Assembly: GCA_020720455.1 (NCBI GenBank)
Contig: DYOQ01000004.1
Coordinates: 1-41,704, forward strand
Reading direction: 5' to 3'
Length of the DNA stretch: 41,704 nt
DNA from: Bdellovibrio sp.
GTDB taxonomy: Bacteria > Bdellovibrionota > Bacteriovoracia > Bacteriovoracales > Bacteriovoracaceae
Below are positions 17,969 through 25,108 of this stretch, in pieces. Position 1 is the first letter of the stretch; every line of letters begins with the position of its first letter. Made by a program: the position numbers and the translations under genes. A model generated the notes under the pieces. It saw nothing but the letters and a program-made list of their open reading frames with translations. It did not search any database and was not told where the DNA came from.

Positions 17969-17984
17969 CTCTGGCCCACCAGAG
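17969..17984. other. short hairpin after the DUF4143 gene
   Basis: CTCTGG-CCCA-CCAGAG forms a six-pair stem with a four-base loop in the gap between the convergent ATPase and rhodanese-like genes. It is not followed by a run of T on either strand, so it is not a standard intrinsic terminator. The rest of the gap shows nothing. Confidence 0.35.
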
Positions 17985-18031
17985 TCGTGCTGACATTTTA
18001 TTAGTTGTTTTATCTCGATCTCTTCCTAATT

Positions 18032-18505
18032 TTAGACAAGATACTGGTATCCGCCGGAGACATTTTTTAGGCTTAAGAAATTTTGAGAAAATAGATATTC
18101 ACATGCTGCAATTGATTTTATCCCATCTTCGGAAACTACGATTATAGTTGTCGACTTAGATGTAATCTTATCTAAGTTATTTGATAATTCTGCAAGAGGA
18201 ATATGAATTGCTTCTTTTGGCCGCTTAGGTGTCGAAAAGCTTTGGTCTGAAACATCTAATACGATGTGATTAGATGTGGAATCGTCTATTTTTTTTCTTG
18301 CTTGAGTTGGGGTTAAATCGCAGTATTTTGCCATTCCAGACATTGTACATAGTGAGATTTTATCTCCGTTGTAGAGAGCTAATATTTGGCCTCTTTGAAT
18401 TTTTTCACTTTCAATGACCTTTCTTTCGAGTGATTTCAATTGAAGATCTAGTTGTTCAACTTTTTCTTTTAAATTTTCGATCAGTGGTGATGTCAGTAAA
18501 TTCAT
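18032..18505 (-). CDS. coiled-coil protein with catalytically inactive rhodanese-like domain
   Basis: Residues of about 8-37 are a heptad-rich coiled coil (LKEKVEQLDLQLKSLERKV). From about residue 80 the sequence follows a rhodanese fold: HIVLDVSD, then EAIHIPLAEL, then IIVVSEDGIKSIAACEYL and a final NVSGGYQYLV. The active-site loop, normally CRxGxRS, is SEDGIKS, with Ser125 in place of the sulfur-carrying Cys. A role in binding or regulation is thus more likely than sulfur transfer. AAGGA lies six bases before the ATG, and a perfect TATAAT lies about 45 bases upstream. Confidence 0.75.
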   Translation of the reverse strand: MNLLTSPLIENLKEKVEQLDLQLKSLERKVIESEKIQRGQILALYNGDKISLCTMSGMAKYCDLTPTQARKKIDDSTSNHIVLDVSDQSFSTPKRPKEAIHIPLAELSNNLDKITSKSTTIIVVSEDGIKSIAACEYLFSQNFLSLKNVSGGYQYLV

Positions 18506-18549
18506 ATTGAATCCTTAGGATAAAGATATTAATAAAGAGGTCACTAATA

Positions 18550-18555
18550 ATTATA
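18550..18555 (-). promoter_or_regulatory. -10 element (TATAAT) upstream of the rhodanese-like gene
   Basis: A perfect TATAAT on the minus strand lies in the 65-base gap before the rhodanese-like gene. It is embedded in an imperfect dyad whose arms are GTCACTA (plus strand) and TAGTGTGAC. The -35 region is poor (TATTCT at 17 bases). Confidence 0.4.
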
Positions 18556-18570
18556 GTGTGACGATAGAGT

Positions 18571-19455
18571 TTAGAATATTGGGTAAAAAGTACCAAAGTG
18601 AACCTGTTCAGTAATAATTGAGATTAAAAAACAAGAGGTAAAGTAGATTGTTCCTTCAAAAACTCCGTACCCAACGTCTGCGCTTTCACTATTTGCTTGA
18701 AAGTCATCTTTAAGAGAAAAAATCCATATAATTCCAAAGCGAAAAAGTGGAAAGACGATAATAGAGAGAAGTATCTTTAAGATTATGTAAATAGCGTAGA
18801 GTTTTATATTGGTGATATCGCCATTAATAGAGGATGCAATAATAATCCCCCAGCCCCAGATAAAACCCATGTAAGAGAGAGCGATGGCCATGTTTTTTTG
18901 AACAACTAGTTTGTTAAACGGGAGCTTCGATAACATAGGATAGGCCTTAATTGTTAATCCTATGATGACAATCGCAAAGAGCCATAAAAAGATAAATATA
19001 ACTAATGAGTTATTTGAAACTTTAATTATAGTTTTGATCAAATATGAAGCGACAATTGCGTTAGTGAAGCAAATTAGTGCATAAGAATAATTTTTCCTTT
19101 TTAAGATTTCATCAGCGTATTCAAAGTTATAAAGCGCGATGCTTTCTAGGATGTATAACGATGCTAAATAGGTTACTACGGCCAGAAATGCTCTAATGGA
19201 AAAATCTAACACAGCGATGGCAATACCGTCTGACATGTAGAAATGAAATTCAGAAAGAAGTAGGCCGATACCAATAATTCTCGAGAAGAGATGAATGGTA
19301 TCGCTATTATTGTTGGTCGGTTTAAAAGTTTTAAAAAGTTGTAATTTAGCAGATGGGTATAAAATTATATGAAGATATTTATACATTGCAATTATTGCGC
19401 ATAGAAAAATTGTGAAAAAGATTCGAATGATCAGTTTGTCGTAGATTTCATTCAT
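18571..19455 (-). CDS. multi-pass membrane protein, DUF350-like duplication
   Basis: About eight hydrophobic helices fill this 294-residue protein. It looks like two related halves. Each contains a basic/polar turn followed by an A-rich helix, for example EILKRKNYSYALICFTNAIVA in the first half and VVQKNMAIALSYMGFIWGWG in the second. This resembles the DUF350 (YjfL) arrangement; the assignment is moderate. The second Met (ATG 19453-19455) is preferred to the one 18 bases upstream because CGGAG precedes it. The gene overlaps the end of the upstream exported-protein gene and is probably co-translated with it. Function is unknown. Confidence 0.6.
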   Translation of the reverse strand: MNEIYDKLIIRIFFTIFLCAIIAMYKYLHIILYPSAKLQLFKTFKPTNNNSDTIHLFSRIIGIGLLLSEFHFYMSDGIAIAVLDFSIRAFLAVVTYLASLYILESIALYNFEYADEILKRKNYSYALICFTNAIVASYLIKTIIKVSNNSLVIFIFLWLFAIVIIGLTIKAYPMLSKLPFNKLVVQKNMAIALSYMGFIWGWGIIIASSINGDITNIKLYAIYIILKILLSIIVFPLFRFGIIWIFSLKDDFQANSESADVGYGVFEGTIYFTSCFLISIITEQVHFGTFYPIF

Positions 19456-20125
19456 CTTTGCTGTTCTCCGCATGTATGTATTTTTTTAAGAATAATTTCC
19501 AATTTACTTTCTCTTTCTTGTGGACACTAGACGGATGTAAGTCGACCTGTTTGGTGATAGTACCATTAGTGCCAAACTCATTATGTTCGCCATAAAACGG
19601 TTGACTATTTTGTTCGTAGTTATCTTTTAATGTTTTATAGAAATGTTCGGTTGGCCTGAAATCTCCCCAGAAAAGTTTTTCTGGAAGTTCTCTGTAAGCT
19701 CGATAAAACTCCCATTGCTTGATACCATTCTTTACTATCCAAGTACCATATGCTGTATCGTTTAGGTAGACTGTCCCTGGCGGCATGGGTAGGGTGCTCT
19801 CCATGTTGGCAGCGCCAGTTCTTCTAAATATGGACATCCCGATATTATTTAAATTTTGTTGGTAAAAATCTGAGGAGACTCTTGCTGTGACATTTTCGAT
19901 GTTGCCTACCCCTCTTACTACTCGGTATTTATGAAAATAGGTTTTGATAAAAAATCCAGCATAGTAATAATCAGTCAATATGACGGCCACTGGTGCACCG
20001 TTAAAGATTGATGGTAAAAAAAATCTACTCTTAATATACTCGGTACCTGTTTCGGATAACGAAAAACTTTTTGTTAGGCCAAGGTATATAAAAATAGAAA
20101 GAATATAGAGTGGGATTTTATTCAT
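19448..20125 (-). CDS. exported protein of unknown function
   Basis: I do not recognise this 225-residue protein. It starts with a Sec-type signal (KIPLYILSIFIYLGL). The mature part is rich in aromatic residues (many Tyr and Phe, with WEFYRAYRELP and FWGDFRPTEHFY near the middle). It has no cysteine or obvious catalytic motif, so a binding or structural role outside the cytoplasm is possible. It overlaps queC by four bases (ATGA) and the membrane protein gene downstream by eight, so the three are likely one transcriptional unit. The partner most likely to share its function is the DUF350-like protein, not queC. Confidence 0.6.
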   Translation of the reverse strand: MNKIPLYILSIFIYLGLTKSFSLSETGTEYIKSRFFLPSIFNGAPVAVILTDYYYAGFFIKTYFHKYRVVRGVGNIENVTARVSSDFYQQNLNNIGMSIFRRTGAANMESTLPMPPGTVYLNDTAYGTWIVKNGIKQWEFYRAYRELPEKLFWGDFRPTEHFYKTLKDNYEQNSQPFYGEHNEFGTNGTITKQVDLHPSSVHKKEKVNWKLFLKKYIHAENSKDE

Positions 20126-20832
20126 GACTCTTTTTTACCATAGAGTGGTCTAGTTACATATTCGATAGGGTCGGTTATTCCCGCAAGTTCAAATCCTCGG
20201 AGTCTAAGTGCGCACGAGTCGCATATCCCACACGCCTTATCATTTCTTTCATAACATGAATAACTAAACTCAATTGGTGCTTTTAACTCAAGGGCCTTTT
20301 GAACTATCTCTTTTTTACTAAGAGAAATTATTGGAGTTATAACCTCAATGTCGCCTTTTGGGGTTCCTTCTCTGATGAGATTGTTCATAGCTTGATAATA
20401 ACTTGGTCTGCAATCGGGATATCCTGAAGAGTCTTCGTGAACAGCTCCGATATAAATTTTTTTAGCACCGATTACTTCGGCCCACGATACCGCAATTGCG
20501 ATAATATGAGTGTTTCGAAATGGAACGTAGCTTGATGGAATCTCTTTGCTTTCACCTTTATACTTAGTTACGTCTATACTCATATCGGTTAGTGAGCTTC
20601 CACCTATCTGTTTTAAAAAAGTAGTGTCAACAACAAGTCTACGCTGTACTGGGACTTTGTAGAAATCAGCGATTTCGGTAAATGATTTTAATTCTCTTGC
20701 TTCTGTTCGTTGGCCATAATTCATGTGTAAAAGCGCAAGTTGTTTGTGTTTTTTTGCGGCAATGGCAGCGGCCACAAGTGAATCCATGCCTCCACTGACT
20801 AAAACGATTGCCTCTACGTCTCTTTCCTTCAT
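20122..20832 (-). CDS. queC: 7-cyano-7-deazaguanine synthase
   Basis: This enzyme converts 7-carboxy-7-deazaguanine to preQ0 with ATP and ammonia, on the queuosine tRNA modification pathway. The PP-loop is VSGGMDS (12-18). HMNYGQRTEARELKS and VPFRNTHIIAIAVSWAE are typical. The C-terminal zinc site is CYERNDKACGICDSC. Length (236) is normal. The other queuosine genes are not in the window. The ATG lies six bases after the phosphoglucomutase stop, preceded by AAGGCGTGA. Confidence 0.95.
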   Translation of the reverse strand: MKERDVEAIVLVSGGMDSLVAAAIAAKKHKQLALLHMNYGQRTEARELKSFTEIADFYKVPVQRRLVVDTTFLKQIGGSSLTDMSIDVTKYKGESKEIPSSYVPFRNTHIIAIAVSWAEVIGAKKIYIGAVHEDSSGYPDCRPSYYQAMNNLIREGTPKGDIEVITPIISLSKKEIVQKALELKAPIEFSYSCYERNDKACGICDSCALRLRGFELAGITDPIEYVTRPLYGKKES

Positions 20833-20838
20833 GATCGA

Positions 20839-22596
20839 TCACGCCTTCTCAGATCTTTCCGTTAAATACTTTACTATCTTTGCGGCCTTTCCTGATGTTT
20901 GTTTTTTCTTTTCTATTAGCGTTCCATTTTTATTAGATAGTAGTAAGTAAAATTTAATTTTCGGCTCTGTTCCACTCGGTCTGAGTAGCACCTTGTCTCC
21001 ACTAGCTAAAACGTAACCAATTACATCACTTCTTGGTAGATCGATTCTGCTGAGCAGGTTATTTTTATTATCGGTTATTGTTTGTAGCTGATAATCTTCG
21101 ATCGTTTTAATTTCATCCCCAATAATATTTTGTGGTGGATTTGATCTAAAATCCTTCATGATGCGAATAATTTTCTCTGCTCCTTCTTTACCATGATAAT
21201 TTAGGCAGAGTAGATCCTCATGGGAGAAGCCAAACTGATCATAAATAAGATTGAGCGCATCGATAAGAGTCATACCCTGACGCTTATACCAGAGCGCCAT
21301 TTCGCCCATAAGGCCAACAGCAGTTACTGCGTCTTTATCTCTTGCATGAGGATGGTTTAAATAGCCAAACGATTCTTCCGTACCAAAAAGAAATTTTGAT
21401 TTCGGATCAAGTTGTTCTTTCTCTCTTACTTTCCCACAAATCCATTTGAAGCCAGTTAGGGTGTTATAAATATTAACGCCAAAATGTTTGGCAATTTTAG
21501 TTTGTAACTCAGTAGTCACTATAGTTTTAATTACATAACTATTTTCTGGTAATTTGTGTTGGTGGGATAAGTTTGTAAGGATGTAATGAAGCATTAAGCT
21601 TCCAATTTGGTTCCCACTTAAATAGTGAACTTCACCTTTATGAGAGATTGCAACTCCTAGGCGATCAGCATCAGGATCAGTTCCCATGACGATATCGGCA
21701 TTTTCTTTTTTCATTAGTTCGACGGCCATTTTTAGAGCACTAGCATTTTCTGGATTAGGACTAGTAACAGTAGGGAAGTTCCCATCTGGTTCAGCTTGTT
21801 CACTAACAATTTTATAATTGGTTAGCCCAAGATCGTTTAAAAGTTTACAGCAAGGGACTCGTCCTGTGCCATGAATCGGAGTGTAAACGATTTTTAAATC
21901 TGTTCCATGTTTGTGACATAGTTCTTTGTTAATAAAATAAGGCATAACAGTTTTGAAGTAGACTTCTTCTACATCTTCACCAACTTCCACGATTAACCCA
22001 TTAGCAAGGCCTATTTTATAATCGAGATATTTGATACTGTATAGGTCAACAATTGCGTTGTACTGTTCGATAATATTTTTATCATGAGGTGAGGTTACTT
22101 GGGCCCCATCATTCCAATAAGCTTTGTATCCATTATATTCAGGTGGGTTGTGGCTAGCAGTTATCATGACACCGGCATCGGCCTTATGGTGTCTTACTGA
22201 AAATGAGAGCATCGGAACTGGATTTAACCTAGAGTAAATGTAAGCGGTGATACCGTTTCCAGCAAAAACAGATGCTGTCTCTTTTGCAAACTCTTTTGAC
22301 ATTCTACGAGAGTCAAAACTAATGGCCACCTTTTTCATTGGTTTTTCAAGTTTCAAAATGACATTTGCTATAGCTTGGGTCGCCTTTTTGACGTTGTACT
22401 TATTCATCATGTTTTGGCCATTACCTAAAATGGCCCTAAGCCCACCAGTACCAAATTCTAGATCACGATAAAAACGCTCAACGATCTCTTTGTCATTATT
22501 ACTATCGATAAGTTTTTTAATGTCGAGTCTGTCGACTTCATCAATTGCATTGTTATTAACCCACTCTTTCGCTCTTGCAATGGCATCAAATCCCAT
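20839..22596 (-). CDS. pgm: alpha-phosphoglucomutase / phosphomannomutase
   Basis: It interconverts glucose 1-phosphate and glucose 6-phosphate (or the mannose equivalents), connecting glucan breakdown to glycolysis. It belongs to the alpha-D-phosphohexomutase superfamily in its PgcA/PGM2-like branch (585 residues, full length). The phosphoserine loop is TASHNPPEYNG (Ser148), the metal loop DPDADR (307-312) and the sugar-binding loop GTEESFGY. The C-terminal phosphate-binding loop is RPSGTEPKIKFY. GGTGA lies just upstream of the ATG. It heads a run with queC and two membrane/export genes. It is divergent from the antiporter gene. Confidence 0.93.
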   Translation of the reverse strand: MGFDAIARAKEWVNNNAIDEVDRLDIKKLIDSNNDKEIVERFYRDLEFGTGGLRAILGNGQNMMNKYNVKKATQAIANVILKLEKPMKKVAISFDSRRMSKEFAKETASVFAGNGITAYIYSRLNPVPMLSFSVRHHKADAGVMITASHNPPEYNGYKAYWNDGAQVTSPHDKNIIEQYNAIVDLYSIKYLDYKIGLANGLIVEVGEDVEEVYFKTVMPYFINKELCHKHGTDLKIVYTPIHGTGRVPCCKLLNDLGLTNYKIVSEQAEPDGNFPTVTSPNPENASALKMAVELMKKENADIVMGTDPDADRLGVAISHKGEVHYLSGNQIGSLMLHYILTNLSHQHKLPENSYVIKTIVTTELQTKIAKHFGVNIYNTLTGFKWICGKVREKEQLDPKSKFLFGTEESFGYLNHPHARDKDAVTAVGLMGEMALWYKRQGMTLIDALNLIYDQFGFSHEDLLCLNYHGKEGAEKIIRIMKDFRSNPPQNIIGDEIKTIEDYQLQTITDNKNNLLSRIDLPRSDVIGYVLASGDKVLLRPSGTEPKIKFYLLLSNKNGTLIEKKKQTSGKAAKIVKYLTERSEKA

Positions 22597-22682
22597 ACTT
22601 CACCAACCTCTTTGATCGAACTTTTTATTTATAAATGATATGGCCTTCTCGTTATTTTGAACAGAGTTTAAATAGTTGCCTC

Positions 22683-22700
22683 TGCAATTTATAATTTGCA
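22683..22700. promoter_or_regulatory. near-perfect palindrome in the pgm-antiporter gap
   Basis: TGCAATTTATAATTTGCA pairs at eight of nine positions around its centre. It overlaps the -35 box proposed for the antiporter gene and faces the divergent phosphoglucomutase gene, so it could be a shared operator. No regulator is identified. Confidence 0.35.
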
Positions 22701-22723
22701 AAAAATTTGGATAGATGTAAAAT
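22696..22723 (+). promoter_or_regulatory. candidate promoter of the antiporter gene
   Basis: TTGCAA (22696-22701) and TAAAAT (22718-22723) are 16 bases apart. The predicted transcript would start near 22730, immediately before the 22735-22749 palindrome. Confidence 0.4.
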
Positions 22724-22734
22724 TTTGAATGTGC

Positions 22735-22749
22735 ATAGAATTATTCTAT
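22735..22749. promoter_or_regulatory. perfect 15-bp palindrome in the antiporter leader
   Basis: ATAGAAT-T-ATTCTAT is perfectly symmetric. It lies just after the expected transcription start and 22 bases before the ATG, the usual place for a repressor operator. Confidence 0.45.
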
Positions 22750-22771
22750 CCAGCTCAGGTGAGGTCGATCC

Positions 22772-24073
22772 ATGAATCCGAGTGTTATTGAGATTGTTGG
22801 TACACTACTGTTTCTTTGTGCAGTTTTGCACACGTTTTCAGTTAATTATTTCGTCAAGCTAGCGCATAAATATCCAGAAGGATCGATTAGAGAAAATCTC
22901 TTTCACTTACTTGGAGAAGTTGAAGCGGTCTTTGGGATGTGGGGTGCGTTGTTTCTTGCGATCTACGCTTACTTCCATGGCTTTGCTCTTTATGGCGAAC
23001 ATCACCAGCTAATTGGTGGTGCGGTAAAATATATTGAAGATAGAGATTATACTGAACCAGCATTTGTTTTCGTTATCATGTGTATGGCCGGAACGAGACC
23101 TGTTATTTCGTTGGCAGAAAAAATTATTTTTATCGTTGCTAAATTATTACCAGTGCCTGGTAAAATGGCATTTTATATTTCGGCCCTTGTGCTTGGGCCA
23201 CTTCTTGGTTCATTTATTACTGAGCCAGCAGCGATGACCGTTACTGCATTAATTCTTTATGAATATTTTTATAAAGGTGAGATGTCTAAAACTTTTAAAT
23301 ATGCAACTATTGGCGTGCTGTTTGTTAACGTCTCAATTGGTGGAACGTTAAGCCACTTTGCTGCTCCTCCGGTTTTAATGGTTGCTGGAAAATGGCACTG
23401 GGGGCTAATGCACATGATTTCTAATTTTGGTTATAAAGCTACAATATCAGTCGTTATTACGGCAATTGGTACAGCACTATTTTTTAGAAAAGAGTTAACA
23501 GGTGGGTTAGAAGCTCATAAAAAAGATAAAGATCATCTTGAACCTACTTGGTGGATTACACTGTCACACATTCTATTTTTAGTCGCTGTAGTTTATACAG
23601 CTCACCACATGTCATTTTTTCTTGGTATCTTTTTATTCTTTATCGGTTTTGTAAAAATCACTAGCGAGTACCAAGATCAGCTTAAACTGAGAGAGTCATT
23701 ATTGGTTGGTTTTTTCTTAGGAGGACTTGTTACTCTTGGATTTATGCAGCAGTGGTGGCTTCAAATTGTACTAGTAAAGCTGAGTGATTTTGTCCTATTT
23801 CTTGGAGCAACAGGACTTACTGCTATTACTGACAATGCTGCCCTGACATATCTTGGTTCTCTCGTAGAACTATCAGATAGTGCTAAGTATAACTTAGTAG
23901 CTGGAGCTGTTGCCGGTGGTGGTTTAACAGTTATTGCTAATGCTCCAAATCCTGCTGGATTTGGAATCTTAAAAGGAGCATTTGGAGAAGAGGGTGTGCA
24001 TCCCGGCAAACTATTTTTAGGAGCATTAATTCCTACAATTATAAATATGATCTGCTTTCAATTGTTGCCGTAG
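22772..24073 (+). CDS. putative Na+/H+ antiporter (ion transporter superfamily)
   Basis: A 433-residue integral membrane protein with about ten or more helices. It resembles the PF07399-type putative Na+/H+ antiporters of the ion transporter (IT) superfamily. Two re-entrant-like, glycine/asparagine-rich segments are seen: GPLLGSFITEPAAMTVTALIL with GGTLSHFAAPPV in the first half, and TAITDNAALTYLGS with GGGLTVIANAPNPAG in the second half, the inverted-repeat design of these carriers. Ion specificity cannot be read from sequence. GGTGAGG precedes the ATG. The stop codon is one base from the end of the convergent response regulator gene. Confidence 0.8.
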   Translation: MNPSVIEIVGTLLFLCAVLHTFSVNYFVKLAHKYPEGSIRENLFHLLGEVEAVFGMWGALFLAIYAYFHGFALYGEHHQLIGGAVKYIEDRDYTEPAFVFVIMCMAGTRPVISLAEKIIFIVAKLLPVPGKMAFYISALVLGPLLGSFITEPAAMTVTALILYEYFYKGEMSKTFKYATIGVLFVNVSIGGTLSHFAAPPVLMVAGKWHWGLMHMISNFGYKATISVVITAIGTALFFRKELTGGLEAHKKDKDHLEPTWWITLSHILFLVAVVYTAHHMSFFLGIFLFFIGFVKITSEYQDQLKLRESLLVGFFLGGLVTLGFMQQWWLQIVLVKLSDFVLFLGATGLTAITDNAALTYLGSLVELSDSAKYNLVAGAVAGGGLTVIANAPNPAGFGILKGAFGEEGVHPGKLFLGALIPTIINMICFQLLP

Positions 24074-24074
24074 T

Positions 24075-24503
24075 TTATTTTTTCTTACTATTAATTATTT
24101 TTTGGTAGGTAGAGTTCCAATGGCCAACTCTTTTTTTGGCCCGATCAATGACAGTTATTAGTTGGTTTTGAGTGAAGGGTTTTGATATGTATGCGAAGGC
24201 GCCAGCTTTAAAACTGGCCATTAATTCAGTCATATTATGCTTTCCTGAAGTTACTACTACATCAACTCCTTTCTCTAGGTTAAGAATTTTTCTGAGTAGG
24301 TCATCGCCGGCCATCTCCTTCATTTTGATATCCGTAATAACAATATTAACGGTGTTGTTTTCGATAAACTCCATGGCCGATAAAGGAGAATCAAATTTGG
24401 TAACTTTCAAATCTTGATCATCTTCTAGAAAGGTTTCCATAATTTCTAAAATATCTTCTTGGCCATCAACTAAAACGACTTGTAAAGGGTACTGTATCAG
24501 CAT
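24075..24503 (-). CDS. single-domain response regulator, second of a duplicated pair
   Basis: This 142-residue receiver domain keeps the phospho-acceptor Asp58 (VITDIKM), Thr/Ser in VVVTSGK and Lys in ISKPF. The acidic pair is VDGQED: the second Asp of the usual DD is Gly14. It shares its plan with the gene directly upstream, including an MLIxxPLxVV start, an FLxxDxDL segment and a C-terminal tail of the type WNxxYQxxIxS beyond the receiver. The two are tandem paralogues, two bases apart. Altered metal binding may lower phosphorylation. No output domain or kinase is present. Confidence 0.87.
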   Translation of the reverse strand: MLIQYPLQVVLVDGQEDILEIMETFLEDDQDLKVTKFDSPLSAMEFIENNTVNIVITDIKMKEMAGDDLLRKILNLEKGVDVVVTSGKHNMTELMASFKAGAFAYISKPFTQNQLITVIDRAKKRVGHWNSTYQKIINSKKK

Positions 24504-24505
24504 AA

Positions 24506-24931
24506 CTATTTCCTTGATTTGATCAATTGTTGATACTGATCATTCCAGTTATGAAAGTTTTCTTTAATTGAGAAGATAACCCCTTCAAGATCACTTTTGT
24601 TGATTGGTTTGCATAACATGTATGAGGCACCACTATTTTGGCACGATTTAAATGTTATCATATTTAGATCGGCAGTCATTGTGACAACAGCTATACCCTC
24701 GTCTAGAGATTTTAGTTTTCTTAAAATCTGATCCCCAAATGCTGTCGTTAAATTTATATCAACAAAAGCGATATCGGTGTCATTGTCAGAGATGTAGTCA
24801 CACGCCTCTTTAGGATCTACGAAAGTCTCAATTCGAAGGTCGGGATCGTTTTTTAAAAAGTGGGAGATGATTTGACAGATGTCTTCATCATCATCCATGA
24901 CAACAACCTTTAACGGGAATTTAATTAACAT
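24506..24931 (-). CDS. single-domain response regulator, first of a duplicated pair
   Basis: This is a 141-residue receiver with all key residues: Asp13-Asp14, phospho-acceptor Asp58 (AFVDINL), Thr in VVTMTAD and Lys in LCKPI. The C-terminal extension NWNDQYQQLIKSRK matches that of the downstream paralogue. This tail is not part of the CheY fold and may be a docking helix. A shared mRNA with the downstream copy is implied by the two-base gap. The neighbouring tRNA gene lies 30 bases upstream on the same strand. Confidence 0.9.
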   Translation of the reverse strand: MLIKFPLKVVVMDDDEDICQIISHFLKNDPDLRIETFVDPKEACDYISDNDTDIAFVDINLTTAFGDQILRKLKSLDEGIAVVTMTADLNMITFKSCQNSGASYMLCKPINKSDLEGVIFSIKENFHNWNDQYQQLIKSRK

Positions 24932-24961
24932 TTAATGCTCACTACTTAAGTTTGTTAAAAC

Positions 24962-25038
24962 TGGTAGGAATGCTCAGATTCGAACTGAGGACCTCCTGCG
25001 TGTCGAGCAGGCGCTCTAACCAACTGAGCTACACTCCT
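24962..25038 (-). tRNA. tRNA-Val (anticodon GAC), CCA encoded, unusual C33
   Basis: Read on the minus strand, the 77-base cloverleaf has acceptor AGGAGTG paired with CATTCCT (one G-T pair), D-arm GCTC/GAGC, anticodon stem CCTGC/GCAGG and T-arm CTCAG-TTCGAAT-CTGAG. Discriminator A and an encoded CCA complete it. The anticodon loop is TCGACAC, giving anticodon GAC (Val, codons GUC and GUU). Position 33, almost always U, is C here. All stems are sound, so it looks functional. The isotype rests on reading the seven-base loop in the normal register. Confidence 0.9.
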
Positions 25039-25108
25039 ACAGATATGGTAATTGATCGATAAACTCTACTACAGGTTGGGTAGTTTTTACAGTAAAAAAA
25101 TAGAAAAA

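Noticed and set aside
25083-25101. TTTTTAC-A-GTAAAAA hairpin after the recombinase-like gene
   Set aside because: Weak A/T stem with a one-base centre; not convincing as an intrinsic terminator.
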